Shown: piece by piece, positions 25,299 to 33,578 of the stretch | How the letters are laid out: each line of letters begins with the position of its first letter | How positions within the stretch are numbered: position 1 is the stretch's first letter | Source: Streptomyces sp. Q6 | Lineage (GTDB): Bacteria; Actinomycetota; Actinomycetes; Streptomycetales; Streptomycetaceae | Direction: 5' to 3' | Assembly: GCF_036967205.1 (NCBI RefSeq) | Contig: NZ_CP146022.1 | Coordinates: 3,472,001 to 3,536,000, forward strand | DNA length: 64,000 bases | The notes under the pieces: model-generated | What the model was told of the DNA's origin: nothing | Database searches by the model: none | Seen by the model: the letters and a program-made list of their open reading frames with translations, nothing else | Position numbers and translations under genes: made by a program

Positions 25299-26537
25299 CT
25301 AGGCAGGATACCTTCGCCGACCCGAACGGGTCAAAACGCGGTCGTCCCGGGAGCCGGGGACCGTGGCCGGTCCTGCCGTGCCGCGAGGTTCCAGGGTAAC
25401 CGGGACGCGTCGTGCACCGCGCCGCCCGACGGCGAGCACCAGGCCGCACAAGGTCGCGCAGTCCAGGAACGCCCGGCGCACACCGGTGTCGAGCCAGGGC
25501 CAGGTGATCCCCGGCACCTGCGGGAGCAGGGCGGCCCACAGCCACGGGTCGCGGGCGGCGGCGCCCCGCTCCAGGGCCCCCGCGACCAGCAGCGGCACGG
25601 CGACCAGGAGGTAGTGGTCGTAGCTGGGCCGCGAGACGAGGAACGCGGAGAGCATGAGGAGCACCGCGGTCTCCGAGATCCGCCCCGGGCCCGCGTCGCC
25701 CCGGCCCCAGCGCCGCCACGCGCACCACAGCCCGGCCGCCGCCCCCGCCGCGGCGATCGCGGTCGCCGCGCCCGCGGGGACGCCGAGCCGCGTGAGGACG
25801 GCCCCCGGCGACGCCTCGTAGAGCCGCACGAAGCCGTCGTCGCCGCGGAGCAGGAAGGGCAGGGTGCGGGTGAAGAAGCCGGCCGGGTCGGGCATCGCCA
25901 GGGCCGCGGCGCCGGAGGCCGCGGCGGGCACGAGGACCAGCGCCGCGAGACCGCGCCACTGCCGGGCGAGGACGAAGAGGAGCGCGACCGGGGCGAGCAG
26001 CGGCTTCAGCGCGAGGGCGGCGCCGACCACCACGCCCGCCGCGAGCCACCGGCCCCGCACCGCGCACAGCAGGGCGCAGGGCAGGGCGAGGGCGGCGGTC
26101 ACGGTCCAGTTGCCGAGGTGCACCAGGTGCGCGAAGGGCGCGCAGCCGACGGCGAGCGCGAGCAGCCCGAGCACGGCGAACCGGCTGCGCCGGGCGACCC
26201 CGTGCACCCGCAGCGCGCACGCCCACGCGCCGACCAGCCCCGCCGTGACGAGCACGGGGACGACCGGGCGCAGCACCCACGCCGGCAGCAGCGCCTGCGG
26301 CACGGCGGCCAGCACGGCGCTCGGGAAGTAGAGGAAGTGCGGATCGTCGTACGGGGACCCGCCGCGCAGCCACACGTCCGCGGCCCGTACGACGATGCCG
26401 TTGTCCATGCCGCCGCCGGGGGCCTTGAGCGCGGCGTGCACGGGGAGCACGGCGAGCACGAGACCGAGGGCGCCCCACGCGGCGGCCGGCGCGGGCTTCG
26501 ACAGCCACCCGATCACGGGCGATTTGACCGTATTCAT
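25299..26537 (-). CDS. GT87/DUF2029-type polyprenol-phosphate glycosyltransferase, integral membrane
   Basis: 412 residues, eight or more membrane segments, and an SPYDDPHFLYFPSAVLA region after the first periplasmic loop as in DUF2029/GT87 proteins (PimE-like mannosyltransferases). These GT-C enzymes use polyprenyl-phosphate sugars on the outer face of the membrane. The start at ATG 26535-26537 is fixed by TAACGT seven nt upstream. Acceptor unknown. Confidence 0.8.
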   Translation of the reverse strand: MNTVKSPVIGWLSKPAPAAAWGALGLVLAVLPVHAALKAPGGGMDNGIVVRAADVWLRGGSPYDDPHFLYFPSAVLAAVPQALLPAWVLRPVVPVLVTAGLVGAWACALRVHGVARRSRFAVLGLLALAVGCAPFAHLVHLGNWTVTAALALPCALLCAVRGRWLAAGVVVGAALALKPLLAPVALLFVLARQWRGLAALVLVPAAASGAAALAMPDPAGFFTRTLPFLLRGDDGFVRLYEASPGAVLTRLGVPAGAATAIAAAGAAAGLWCAWRRWGRGDAGPGRISETAVLLMLSAFLVSRPSYDHYLLVAVPLLVAGALERGAAARDPWLWAALLPQVPGITWPWLDTGVRRAFLDCATLCGLVLAVGRRGARRVPVTLEPRGTAGPATVPGSRDDRVLTRSGRRRYPA

Positions 26538-26544
26538 GCGGCTC

Positions 26545-26550
26545 ACGTTA
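26545..26550 (-). promoter_or_regulatory. -10 element TAACGT, leaderless start of GT87 gene
   Basis: On the minus strand TAACGT is seven nt before the ATG at 26537. The divergent gene starting at 26614 has a matching leaderless promoter, so the 76-nt gap holds two back-to-back promoters. Confidence 0.5.
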
Positions 26551-26600
26551 GGCCGGAGGAACAATGGGACAGCGGCGCCATGCCCGCTTCCGGGCCCCTC

Positions 26601-26606
26601 TAAGAT
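26601..26606 (+). promoter_or_regulatory. -10 element TAAGAT, leaderless start
   Basis: TAAGAT is seven nt before the ATG at 26614 and close to the consensus TAGAAT/TANNNT. It selects 26614 over the in-frame ATG at 26605, which lies inside the -10. Confidence 0.55.
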
Positions 26607-26613
26607 GCGCACC

Positions 26614-27459
26614 ATGAGTTTCGGGCAAGGGGGACCCCAGTGGGGGCCGAGTGGCAACGGAAACGCGCCGGACTGGGCGGCCCTGGCCGAGGAGTCCGAG
26701 GCACGCGCGCGCAAGAAGCGCTGGCTGCTGATCGGCGGCGCGGTCGTGGCGACGCTCGCGGTCGGCTCGGCCGTCGCCTGGGGCATCGTCTCGGCGAACA
26801 AGGACAGCGAGGCCGGCAACAAGCCCGCCGACCAGCTGCCGAGCACCGCGGACATCCCCAGTGAGGACCGCACTCCGGGCCCGTCCTTCGCGGAGACCTC
26901 GGCGCCGCCGCCGCTCGACCCGAACGACTTCATCGACAGCGCGGAGAAGGACAAGGCCCCGCTCAGCGCGGACACCCTCTTCCCCGGCACGACGCTGACC
27001 ATGAGCGGGCGCGTCTACCAGAAGGGCGCCACCAGCCGCACCACCGACTGCTCCTCCGTGGCGCAGAAGGGCCTGGCCGCCGTCCTGAAGAAGAACGACT
27101 GCACCCAGGTCATCCGCGCGACCTACTACAAGGGCGGCACCGCGGTGACCGTCGGCGTCGCCGTCTTCGACACGAAGGCACAGGCCGCCAGGGCCAAGGA
27201 GGAGTACGAGGACGGCACGATCGTCTCGCTGCCCGGCTCCGGCGTGCCCACGTTCTGCCGTACGACGGTCTGCCGCACCACCGCGCGCGCCTTCGGCCGC
27301 TACGCGTACTTCACCAACGGCGGCCTCACGAACGGCACGGACGCCACCAAGAAGGACACCGCCCTGTTCACGCTGGGCGACGACCTTCAGGAGTTCACCT
27401 TCCAGCAGATCTACCGACGTGGCCAGGTCCAGGCCTCCGCGGCGGCGACGGCAGGCTGA
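26614..27459 (+). CDS. single-pass membrane protein with extracytoplasmic domain
   Basis: 281 residues. A short cytoplasmic Gly/Gln-rich N-terminus (MSFGQGGPQWGPSGNG), a charged helix (EESEARARKKR), a membrane segment at about 40-60, a Pro/Ser linker, then a folded outer domain with four cysteines (TTDCSSV, KKNDCTQV, TFCRTTVCRT) that could form two disulphides. Conserved-looking but of unknown function. Its 3' end overlaps the convergent GtrA gene by 65 nt. Confidence 0.82.
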   Translation: MSFGQGGPQWGPSGNGNAPDWAALAEESEARARKKRWLLIGGAVVATLAVGSAVAWGIVSANKDSEAGNKPADQLPSTADIPSEDRTPGPSFAETSAPPPLDPNDFIDSAEKDKAPLSADTLFPGTTLTMSGRVYQKGATSRTTDCSSVAQKGLAAVLKKNDCTQVIRATYYKGGTAVTVGVAVFDTKAQAARAKEEYEDGTIVSLPGSGVPTFCRTTVCRTTARAFGRYAYFTNGGLTNGTDATKKDTALFTLGDDLQEFTFQQIYRRGQVQASAAATAG

Positions 27460-27979
27460 CGGCGCGCAGCGTCAGCGTCTCCTCGACGGACTCGACGAGC
27501 CCGGCCGTGTCGAACCCGTGCCGCACGACGACCGACACCTGGGGCACGCTCTTGAACACCCAGGTGCGGTACGACCAGAAGCGGAACAGGGTCGCGACGC
27601 CGATGCCGCCGAACTTGAAGAAGTTGCTCCACAGGGCGTCGTGCAGGCCGAGCCCGTACGTCGCCCCGAAGAGCACCCCGTTCTCGATGAGCAGGCCGAC
27701 GGCGCTGAAGAACGCGAACAGCGCCGCCTCCCGCCGCATGCTCCGCCCCGACTCCTGGCCGCGGTAGGTGAAGTACCGGAAGCCGATGTAGTTCCCGACG
27801 ATCGCGATCGCGGTGGCGGCGACACTGGCGCGCACCGTCTGCAGGTCCGTGGCCCAGCGCAGCAGGTTGAACGCGGCGAGGTTCACGACGATGCCGAGCA
27901 GCCCGACCACGCCGAACTTGGCGATCTCGGCGTACAGCCTGCCCAGTGCGGACGGGGCTCCCCCGTGCCGACCGCCCAT
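27395..27979 (-). CDS. GtrA-like flippase-type membrane protein
   Basis: 194 residues, four membrane segments, starting EIAKFGVVGLLGIVVNLAAF and containing NYIGFRYFTYRGQ and FRFWSYRTWVFK, the GtrA pattern. GtrA proteins are thought to move polyprenol-linked sugars across the membrane. Its ATG overlaps the stop of the polyprenol-mannose synthase gene by one base, so the two are coupled: synthase plus translocator. Last gene of the operon beginning at 35164. Confidence 0.88.
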   Translation of the reverse strand: MGGRHGGAPSALGRLYAEIAKFGVVGLLGIVVNLAAFNLLRWATDLQTVRASVAATAIAIVGNYIGFRYFTYRGQESGRSMRREAALFAFFSAVGLLIENGVLFGATYGLGLHDALWSNFFKFGGIGVATLFRFWSYRTWVFKSVPQVSVVVRHGFDTAGLVESVEETLTLRAVSLPSPPRRPGPGHVGRSAGR

Positions 27980-28761
27980 CACCGGTAGCGGCGGCGCAGG
28001 CGCAGCGGGATCATCGCCGACTCGATCTGCGTGCCGAGGCTCATCTTCGACTCCCCCTCGGTCCGCTCCTCGAACCGGATCGGCACCTCGACGACCTCGC
28101 AGCCGCCGCGTACGGCCTTGTACTTGAGCTCCACCTGGAAGCTGTACCCGGCGCTGTCTAGCGACGTCACGTCGACCGCGGTGAGCACGTCGGCCCGCCA
28201 CAGGGTGAACCCGGCGGTCAGGTCGGAGATCTGCTTGGTGCCGAGCACGGTGCGCGCGTACCCGTTCGCGAACCGGGACAGGGCCTTGCGGTGCCAGCCC
28301 CACTCCTCGTCGAGCGAGCCGCCGTCGACGTACCGGCTCCCGATGACGAGCCCCGCGCCCGACTCCTCGGCGGCGGCCAGCATCCGCGGCAGGGCCTCCG
28401 CCGGGTGCGACCCGTCGGCGTCCATCTGCACGACGTACGTGGCGCCCTCGGCGACGGCCGCGCTCATCCCGGCCGCGTACGCCCGCCCGAGCCCGTCCTT
28501 CTCGACCCGGTGCAGCACGCTCATCCGGCGCCGCCCGGCGGGCAGGTCGGTGTTGTACTTCTCGGCGAGCTCCTCGGCGATCCGCCCGGTCCCGTCCGGA
28601 CTGGAGTCGTCGACGATCTTCAGATGCAGCCCCGCCATCGGCTGCCCGAGCACCAGCTCGGCGATGCGCGGCAGGTTCGCGGCTTCGTTGTAGGTCGGCA
28701 TCACCACGGTGACCGCGGCGTCGGATCTCCCCGGACCCGAACTGCCCTGTACGTGACCCAT
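27979..28761 (-). CDS. polyprenol monophosphomannose synthase (GT2, DPM1-like)
   Basis: 260 residues from ATG 28759-28761 with a GGAGG nine nt upstream. VTVVMPTYNEAANLPRI, the DDSSPDGTG motif, VVQMDADGSHPAEALP and the SLDEEWGWHRK region are typical of dolichol/polyprenol-phosphate mannosyltransferases. It transfers mannose from GDP-Man to polyprenol phosphate, giving the lipid donor for the GT-C enzymes encoded upstream. A GTG at 28779 would add six residues and is less likely. The hexose (mannose or glucose) is not proven. Confidence 0.9.
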   Translation of the reverse strand: MGHVQGSSGPGRSDAAVTVVMPTYNEAANLPRIAELVLGQPMAGLHLKIVDDSSPDGTGRIAEELAEKYNTDLPAGRRRMSVLHRVEKDGLGRAYAAGMSAAVAEGATYVVQMDADGSHPAEALPRMLAAAEESGAGLVIGSRYVDGGSLDEEWGWHRKALSRFANGYARTVLGTKQISDLTAGFTLWRADVLTAVDVTSLDSAGYSFQVELKYKAVRGGCEVVEVPIRFEERTEGESKMSLGTQIESAMIPLRLRRRYR

Positions 28762-28834
28762 TCTCTTTTCCCTCCCCACCGGGGGCCTCCCCAGCCCTCG
28801 GAAATCTCAGCCCGTCCCGGCCCGTCCGGCCCGG

Positions 28835-30595
28835 TCAGGTGTGGACCTTGCGGTCACCCGCGTCGTCGGCCTCCTTGCCGTCGTCGGCGACTCCGGTCCG
28901 CTTCAGAAGCAGTACCTGTACGTGGTCGAGCTTCTTGGTGCGCACGACGCGGAAGTTCCGGTCGAGCGCGGTCCTCATCGGCTTCGCCATCCCCGCGTAC
29001 GGGTCGCCGTCGTACGTGGTGGCCACCAGCCAGAGGCGGTCGGTGCGGGCCAGGCACGAGGACGGCTTGGGGCACTCGGCCGCGTCGAACGAGCCGCGCT
29101 GCTGCGGGGTGCGGTACATCAGCACGTCCTTGGGGCGCCCCGCGTCGTCGCGCAACTCGTAGGCGATGGCCCGGCGTTCGGACATGGCACCGTTGAACAC
29201 GATCCCGTCGCCCTTGCGCTGGTCCGCCGCGACGATGCGCGCGGCGCCGCGGAAGTCCGGCTCCCCCAGCGCGTTCTGCCGGGTCTCGCGCAGGCCGGGC
29301 AGCGACTGGAAGGCGATCCCCGCGACCGCGGCCGCCACCAGCACCCAGCCGATCCCCCGTCGTGCCACGGCCGCTGTCCCCGCCTTCGCCCCCGCGACGG
29401 GACCGGCGATCCGGCACACGGCCACGGCCCCGAGCAGCACCCACGCGGGCGCTGTGAACAGCAGATAGCGCGGCAGGAAGAGGTGCAGCTGAGCCGCCGT
29501 CACGAACGTGGCCACCGGAGGCAGCGCGACCCAGACGAACAGCACCGGGGCGCGCCGCCCCGCGAAGCACAGCCCCAGCAGGCCGAGCGCCATCACCGGT
29601 ACGGCCACGGCCCAGGACCCGAAGAGGTGCGAGGGGAAGTCCGTGAGCTCCTTCAGCCCCGGGTTGTTCCAGGCGATCTGACCGCTCTGGCCGGAGCCGG
29701 ACACCGCCATGGGCATCACGAAGCACATGCCCAGCGTGCAGGCCGCGGCGTAGGCCCAGCCCACGATCCGGTCACCGGCACGCCGAGCCAGCAGGATCAT
29801 CACCAGGTGCGCGCCGAGCACCGCCAGCGAGGCCAGGTGACTCCAGCCGATCAGCGGCACGGACAGCGTGTAGGCGACCCACACCTTGAACGACGGCTGG
29901 TCGAGGGCCCGGACGAGCAGCCAGGTCGACAGCAGCACCGCCGCCACCGCGAAGGCGTACGGCCTGACCTCCTGCCCGTACCGGGTAGTGACGGGAACGA
30001 CCGCGAAGGCGAGGCCGGCGAGCACGCCCACCTGTGTGGTGAACAGCCGACGGCCGAGCAGCGCGAGCAGTCCGGCGGCGGCCGCCATGGCCAGCGCGCC
30101 GGGGATGCGCAGCGCGGTCTCGGAGTCTCCGGCGACCGCGACCCAGCCGTGCATGACCACGTAGTACGGCGTGAACACCACGTCGATGGAGCGGATCAGC
30201 AGGCTCAGGTCGTGGAACGACAGGGCCGACGCCCACCAGGTGGCGTGCTCGTCGCGCCACAGCTGGCGGTCGTCGATGTTCCGCAGGATCAGTGCGAGGG
30301 CCAGGGCCGTGGGCAGCAGGAAAGTGAGCGCTCCCACGACGCGTCCGCCACGCGACGGTGCCTCGGCCGGGGTCTCCTCCGGCTCGGTGGGCTGCTGCCG
30401 CTCAGGTGCGGGCGCGGGCGCCACCGGCTCGGCGAAGGCTTCCGCGGCTCCATAGGCCCCCGGAGCCCCGTACGCGTCGTGGCCGTACGCGCCCTGGCCG
30501 TACGCGTCCTGGGCACCGGCGTAGCCGTCGCCGTAGGGGGTCCCATAGGGGCTGCCCTGGGAACTTCCCTGGGGACTTGAGGCATGCAGACTCAT
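28835..30595 (-). CDS. GT-C (GT39-like) glycosyltransferase with Gly/Tyr-rich cytoplasmic tail
   Basis: 586 residues. Residues 1-85 are a low-complexity Gly/Ala/Tyr tail (YGQGAYGHDAYGAPGAYGAA), then about ten membrane segments. The first outer loop has LWRDEHATWW, the acidic Asp-Glu motif expected of GT-C enzymes that use polyprenyl-phosphate sugars. The C-terminal 140 residues form an outer domain. Start overlaps the stop of the upstream GT-C gene (ATGA). Probably uses the product of the 27979-28761 synthase. Confidence 0.82.
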   Translation of the reverse strand: MSLHASSPQGSSQGSPYGTPYGDGYAGAQDAYGQGAYGHDAYGAPGAYGAAEAFAEPVAPAPAPERQQPTEPEETPAEAPSRGGRVVGALTFLLPTALALALILRNIDDRQLWRDEHATWWASALSFHDLSLLIRSIDVVFTPYYVVMHGWVAVAGDSETALRIPGALAMAAAAGLLALLGRRLFTTQVGVLAGLAFAVVPVTTRYGQEVRPYAFAVAAVLLSTWLLVRALDQPSFKVWVAYTLSVPLIGWSHLASLAVLGAHLVMILLARRAGDRIVGWAYAAACTLGMCFVMPMAVSGSGQSGQIAWNNPGLKELTDFPSHLFGSWAVAVPVMALGLLGLCFAGRRAPVLFVWVALPPVATFVTAAQLHLFLPRYLLFTAPAWVLLGAVAVCRIAGPVAGAKAGTAAVARRGIGWVLVAAAVAGIAFQSLPGLRETRQNALGEPDFRGAARIVAADQRKGDGIVFNGAMSERRAIAYELRDDAGRPKDVLMYRTPQQRGSFDAAECPKPSSCLARTDRLWLVATTYDGDPYAGMAKPMRTALDRNFRVVRTKKLDHVQVLLLKRTGVADDGKEADDAGDRKVHT

Positions 30596-32565
30596 CGCTT
30601 CACCCAGATCCGGAACGCACCGTCGCCCTTGCTCGTCGTGAAGCGAGACACCGCGGCGAGACGGTAGTGGGAGTTTCCGCGCAGCGCCTTCACGACGGCC
30701 TCGTCCACCTCGGGCGTGACCGTTCCGCGCAACACGATGACGTCGAACTTCGCGTCCAGGACCGCGGCGCGATAGGCGTCGGGGCCGGAGTGCTGCTTGC
30801 CCTTCGTGTCCTTGTAGTCCATGCCGAACGTGCTCTGCCACTGGTCGTACCCGGTCACGTCCCGCAGGTAGTACGCGGGCACCTCGTGCTCCTCGGCCAG
30901 GAACGTGCCCTTGCGGTCGACCAGAGTGCGCAGCACGGTCGTCATCTCGCGCGAGTCCGGGAAGCTGTACGCCTGCTGCGCCTGCACCATGCCGAAGACC
31001 AGCGTCAGGACGTACAGCATGATGCCCAGCTGCGGGTGCCTGAAGTGCGGGCCGACCAGCCGGGACAGACCGAGGCCCGCCATCGGCCCGGCGAAGAGCA
31101 GACCGAAGCCGACGTGCTTGAACAGGGAGATCTCGGTCTGGAGGTGAATCTGGTAGGCCGGGGCGAGCAGCGCGGTGCCGGTCAGCAACAGGCCGAGCGA
31201 GACACGGCGCAACCGGCCCGGAGCCTGCCGGTCCACCCACGGCATCTCTCCCATGGCGGGCCGGATCGCGTAAGCGATGGAGCCGCTCAGCGCGGCGAGG
31301 AACATCAGGCCGCCCCACTCCGCGCTGTGCTGGAGGATCATGACGGCGGTGTCGGCGCCCTTGGCACGGTTGGTCGTGGTCTGGCTGATGCCGCCGAGCG
31401 TCCCGGTGTACAGGTACCCGGCACCCAGCAGGGCGCCCATCCCGAGTCCGAACAGCGCCCCGCGGGCGAGGGCGAGCACCCCGCGGTGCCGGTACGCGGT
31501 GAGGACCGCGAGGACCACCAGGGTGGGCAGGAAGAGACCGGCCGCGTACTTCGTCGCGAAGGCGAGAGCGGCGGGCGGCGCACCCAGCATCACCGCCACG
31601 ATCGTGGATCGCCCGGTCCGCACGATGATCCACATGGACAGCGCGAGCAGGAAGACGGCCGCCGCGTCGAAGGTGGCGAAGTTGCCGAGGAACACGGTCG
31701 ACTGGATGACCGAGAACAGCGCGGCCGCCCCGAGCGCCGCCCGGACGTTGAACATCCGCCGCGTGGTGGCGTACAGCAGGCCGGTGGCCCCCAGCATGAA
31801 CAGCAGGCTCATGACGCGGACGCCGGTGAGACCCGCGTAGCTGTCGATCATCGCCGCGAGCACCGGGTACAGCTTCGGGTAGCCCGAGAAGTAGCCTTCG
31901 AAGTCACCCGGCACCGGCGTGCCGTGCAGGATGTTCCCGACCTCGTAGTGGCCCGCCGCGATGTACAGCGCCTCGTCCTGGAAGGCGGTGCCGCGCAGCC
32001 GCAGCGAGAGCCCTGTCTGGATCAGCAGGACGCACAGCAGTACCCAGCGTCCGAGCTTGCGGGCGCGCCTGCCGTCGACGGACCACGCGGACTCCGGCGT
32101 CTCGGGCAGCGTGTAGCCCGGCTTCTCCGGCTCCGGCGCCACGGTCTCAGGCTCCGGCTCAGCCACCGCCACGTGGGACGCGTACGGGTCGTAGGGCGCG
32201 TACGTGTCGTAGGACTGCTGGTCCAGGTACTCGGACGTGCGGCCGTCGAACCGCCAGCCGCCGGTCCGGTAGGCGGGCGGTTCGTCGTCGTACACCGGAT
32301 AGGTCGGGTGGTACACGGGGGACGTGTACGGCCGTTGCGCGTACTGCTGCTGCTCCGCGTACCGCTGTTCTTCCGCGTACCCCGGTTGCTGCGCGTACTG
32401 CTCCTGAGGCGCGTACTCCTGCTGCCGCGCGTACTGCCCCTGGTCCCCGTACTGCTGCCGCGCGTACTGCCCCTGGTCCCCGTACTGCTGCTCCCCGTAC
32501 TGCTGTTCGCCATACTGCACACCGGGGTCGTCCGCCCACGTGGGCGTGTGGTTTCGGTTGGTCAC
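30592..32565 (-). CDS. GT-C glycosyltransferase with Gln/Tyr-rich N-terminus
   Basis: 657 residues from a GTG that overlaps the GH26 stop (GTGA). Residues 10-80 are Gln/Tyr/Glu repeats (EQQYGEQQYGDQGQYARQQ), followed by a Pro-rich stretch and, from about 170, ten or so membrane segments. The first outer loop contains FQDEALYIAAGHYE, the Asp-Glu acid pair of GT39-like enzymes. C-terminal domain of about 140 residues is outside the membrane. Acceptor unknown; presumed to elongate or decorate the same polymer as its neighbours. Confidence 0.82.
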   Translation of the reverse strand: MTNRNHTPTWADDPGVQYGEQQYGEQQYGDQGQYARQQYGDQGQYARQQEYAPQEQYAQQPGYAEEQRYAEQQQYAQRPYTSPVYHPTYPVYDDEPPAYRTGGWRFDGRTSEYLDQQSYDTYAPYDPYASHVAVAEPEPETVAPEPEKPGYTLPETPESAWSVDGRRARKLGRWVLLCVLLIQTGLSLRLRGTAFQDEALYIAAGHYEVGNILHGTPVPGDFEGYFSGYPKLYPVLAAMIDSYAGLTGVRVMSLLFMLGATGLLYATTRRMFNVRAALGAAALFSVIQSTVFLGNFATFDAAAVFLLALSMWIIVRTGRSTIVAVMLGAPPAALAFATKYAAGLFLPTLVVLAVLTAYRHRGVLALARGALFGLGMGALLGAGYLYTGTLGGISQTTTNRAKGADTAVMILQHSAEWGGLMFLAALSGSIAYAIRPAMGEMPWVDRQAPGRLRRVSLGLLLTGTALLAPAYQIHLQTEISLFKHVGFGLLFAGPMAGLGLSRLVGPHFRHPQLGIMLYVLTLVFGMVQAQQAYSFPDSREMTTVLRTLVDRKGTFLAEEHEVPAYYLRDVTGYDQWQSTFGMDYKDTKGKQHSGPDAYRAAVLDAKFDVIVLRGTVTPEVDEAVVKALRGNSHYRLAAVSRFTTSKGDGAFRIWVKR

Positions 32566-33578
32566 GGCTTCGCCACATCGAATCCGAAGGCACCGTTCAC
32601 GGACTGCTCCCGGAAGGTCTTCTTGGAGAGCGGGCCGCTCTCGATGCGCCAGTCCGTCTCCTTGTCGAAGTTGAACCAGACGAATCCGATGACGTCGTCG
32701 CGCTGCGCGGTCCCCCGGAAGAGGTCCTTGATGTCGGTGGGCTTGCGCTCACCGGCCTGCGCGGCGGTCTCCGCGATGATGAACGGCTTCTTCGTGAAAC
32801 CGCGGATCTGCGCCATCGTCGGCTCGAACAGCGTCGCGTACGTCGACGGGCCGGTGGCCGCGTAATAGCCGATGACGCCCACCCAGTCGACGTACCCGTC
32901 GCCCGGCCAGTAGGGCTCGAGCTTCACCTTCGGCATCGGCGTGATGATGTTCGGGCTCCACACCCAGATGACCTGGGTCGCCCCCACCTCGTCGAACACG
33001 TCGTGGACGTGCTTCCACGCGGCCACGAACTCCTTCGCGGTGGCCTTCTTGGTGCCCCACTCGTACCAGAACCCGTTCATCTCGTGCGCGAAGCTGATCG
33101 CGACGGGCAGGTTCAGCTCCTTGACGGAGGAGGCGTAGTCACGCAGATACGCGTCCTCCTTCCCGGCGGCGATCTCCTTCAGGGACACCTTGAACGGCTC
33201 CCAGGCGATGAAGGACAGCGCCCCGTAGTCCCACGAGTTCTGGACGAGGCGACTCTCGTAGCGGTCGCCCCAGGCCGAGTAGAACTCGACCAGGTTCGGC
33301 TTCTTGCCGGCGGACTTCGCGAACGACTCGATGGCCGTCATCTTCGCGGGCGCGCCGTCGGCGGCGACCCCGAAGTACTTCTTGGCGGGCTTGAGCAACG
33401 GACGTACGTCGTACGGCGGCTCGGGCTTCTCGGAGGGCGAGGCCTCGTCGGCCGAGGCGGCCGGGTCCTTGCCCTGGCTGCGCGCGTACTCGTCGCGTCC
33501 GGTGTCGGAGAAGGTGCTGCACGCGGAGAGGACGGCGAGCGCCGTCGCCACGAGCAGCATCCGTATGACGGTCTTCAT
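32562..33578 (-). CDS. GH26-like glycoside hydrolase lipoprotein
   Basis: 338 residues. Lipoprotein signal ending LSAC with Cys20, then a Ser/Asp/Glu linker and a (beta/alpha)8 hydrolase. SFAHEMNGFWYEWG (Glu166, acid/base) and FIIAETAAQAG (Glu270, nucleophile) match the two catalytic motifs of family 26, which includes beta-mannanases and related enzymes. It is anchored on the outer face of the membrane next to the GT2 synthase gene, with which it shares an ATGA junction, so it may trim or release the polymer. Confidence 0.85.
   Translation of the reverse strand: MKTVIRMLLVATALAVLSACSTFSDTGRDEYARSQGKDPAASADEASPSEKPEPPYDVRPLLKPAKKYFGVAADGAPAKMTAIESFAKSAGKKPNLVEFYSAWGDRYESRLVQNSWDYGALSFIAWEPFKVSLKEIAAGKEDAYLRDYASSVKELNLPVAISFAHEMNGFWYEWGTKKATAKEFVAAWKHVHDVFDEVGATQVIWVWSPNIITPMPKVKLEPYWPGDGYVDWVGVIGYYAATGPSTYATLFEPTMAQIRGFTKKPFIIAETAAQAGERKPTDIKDLFRGTAQRDDVIGFVWFNFDKETDWRIESGPLSKKTFREQSVNGAFGFDVAKP

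Noticed and set aside
28835-31633. 932-residue reading fused from the two GT-C genes
   Set aside because: The frame upstream of 30595 is antisense-like shadow within the 30592-32565 gene; ATGA coupling marks the true start at 30595.
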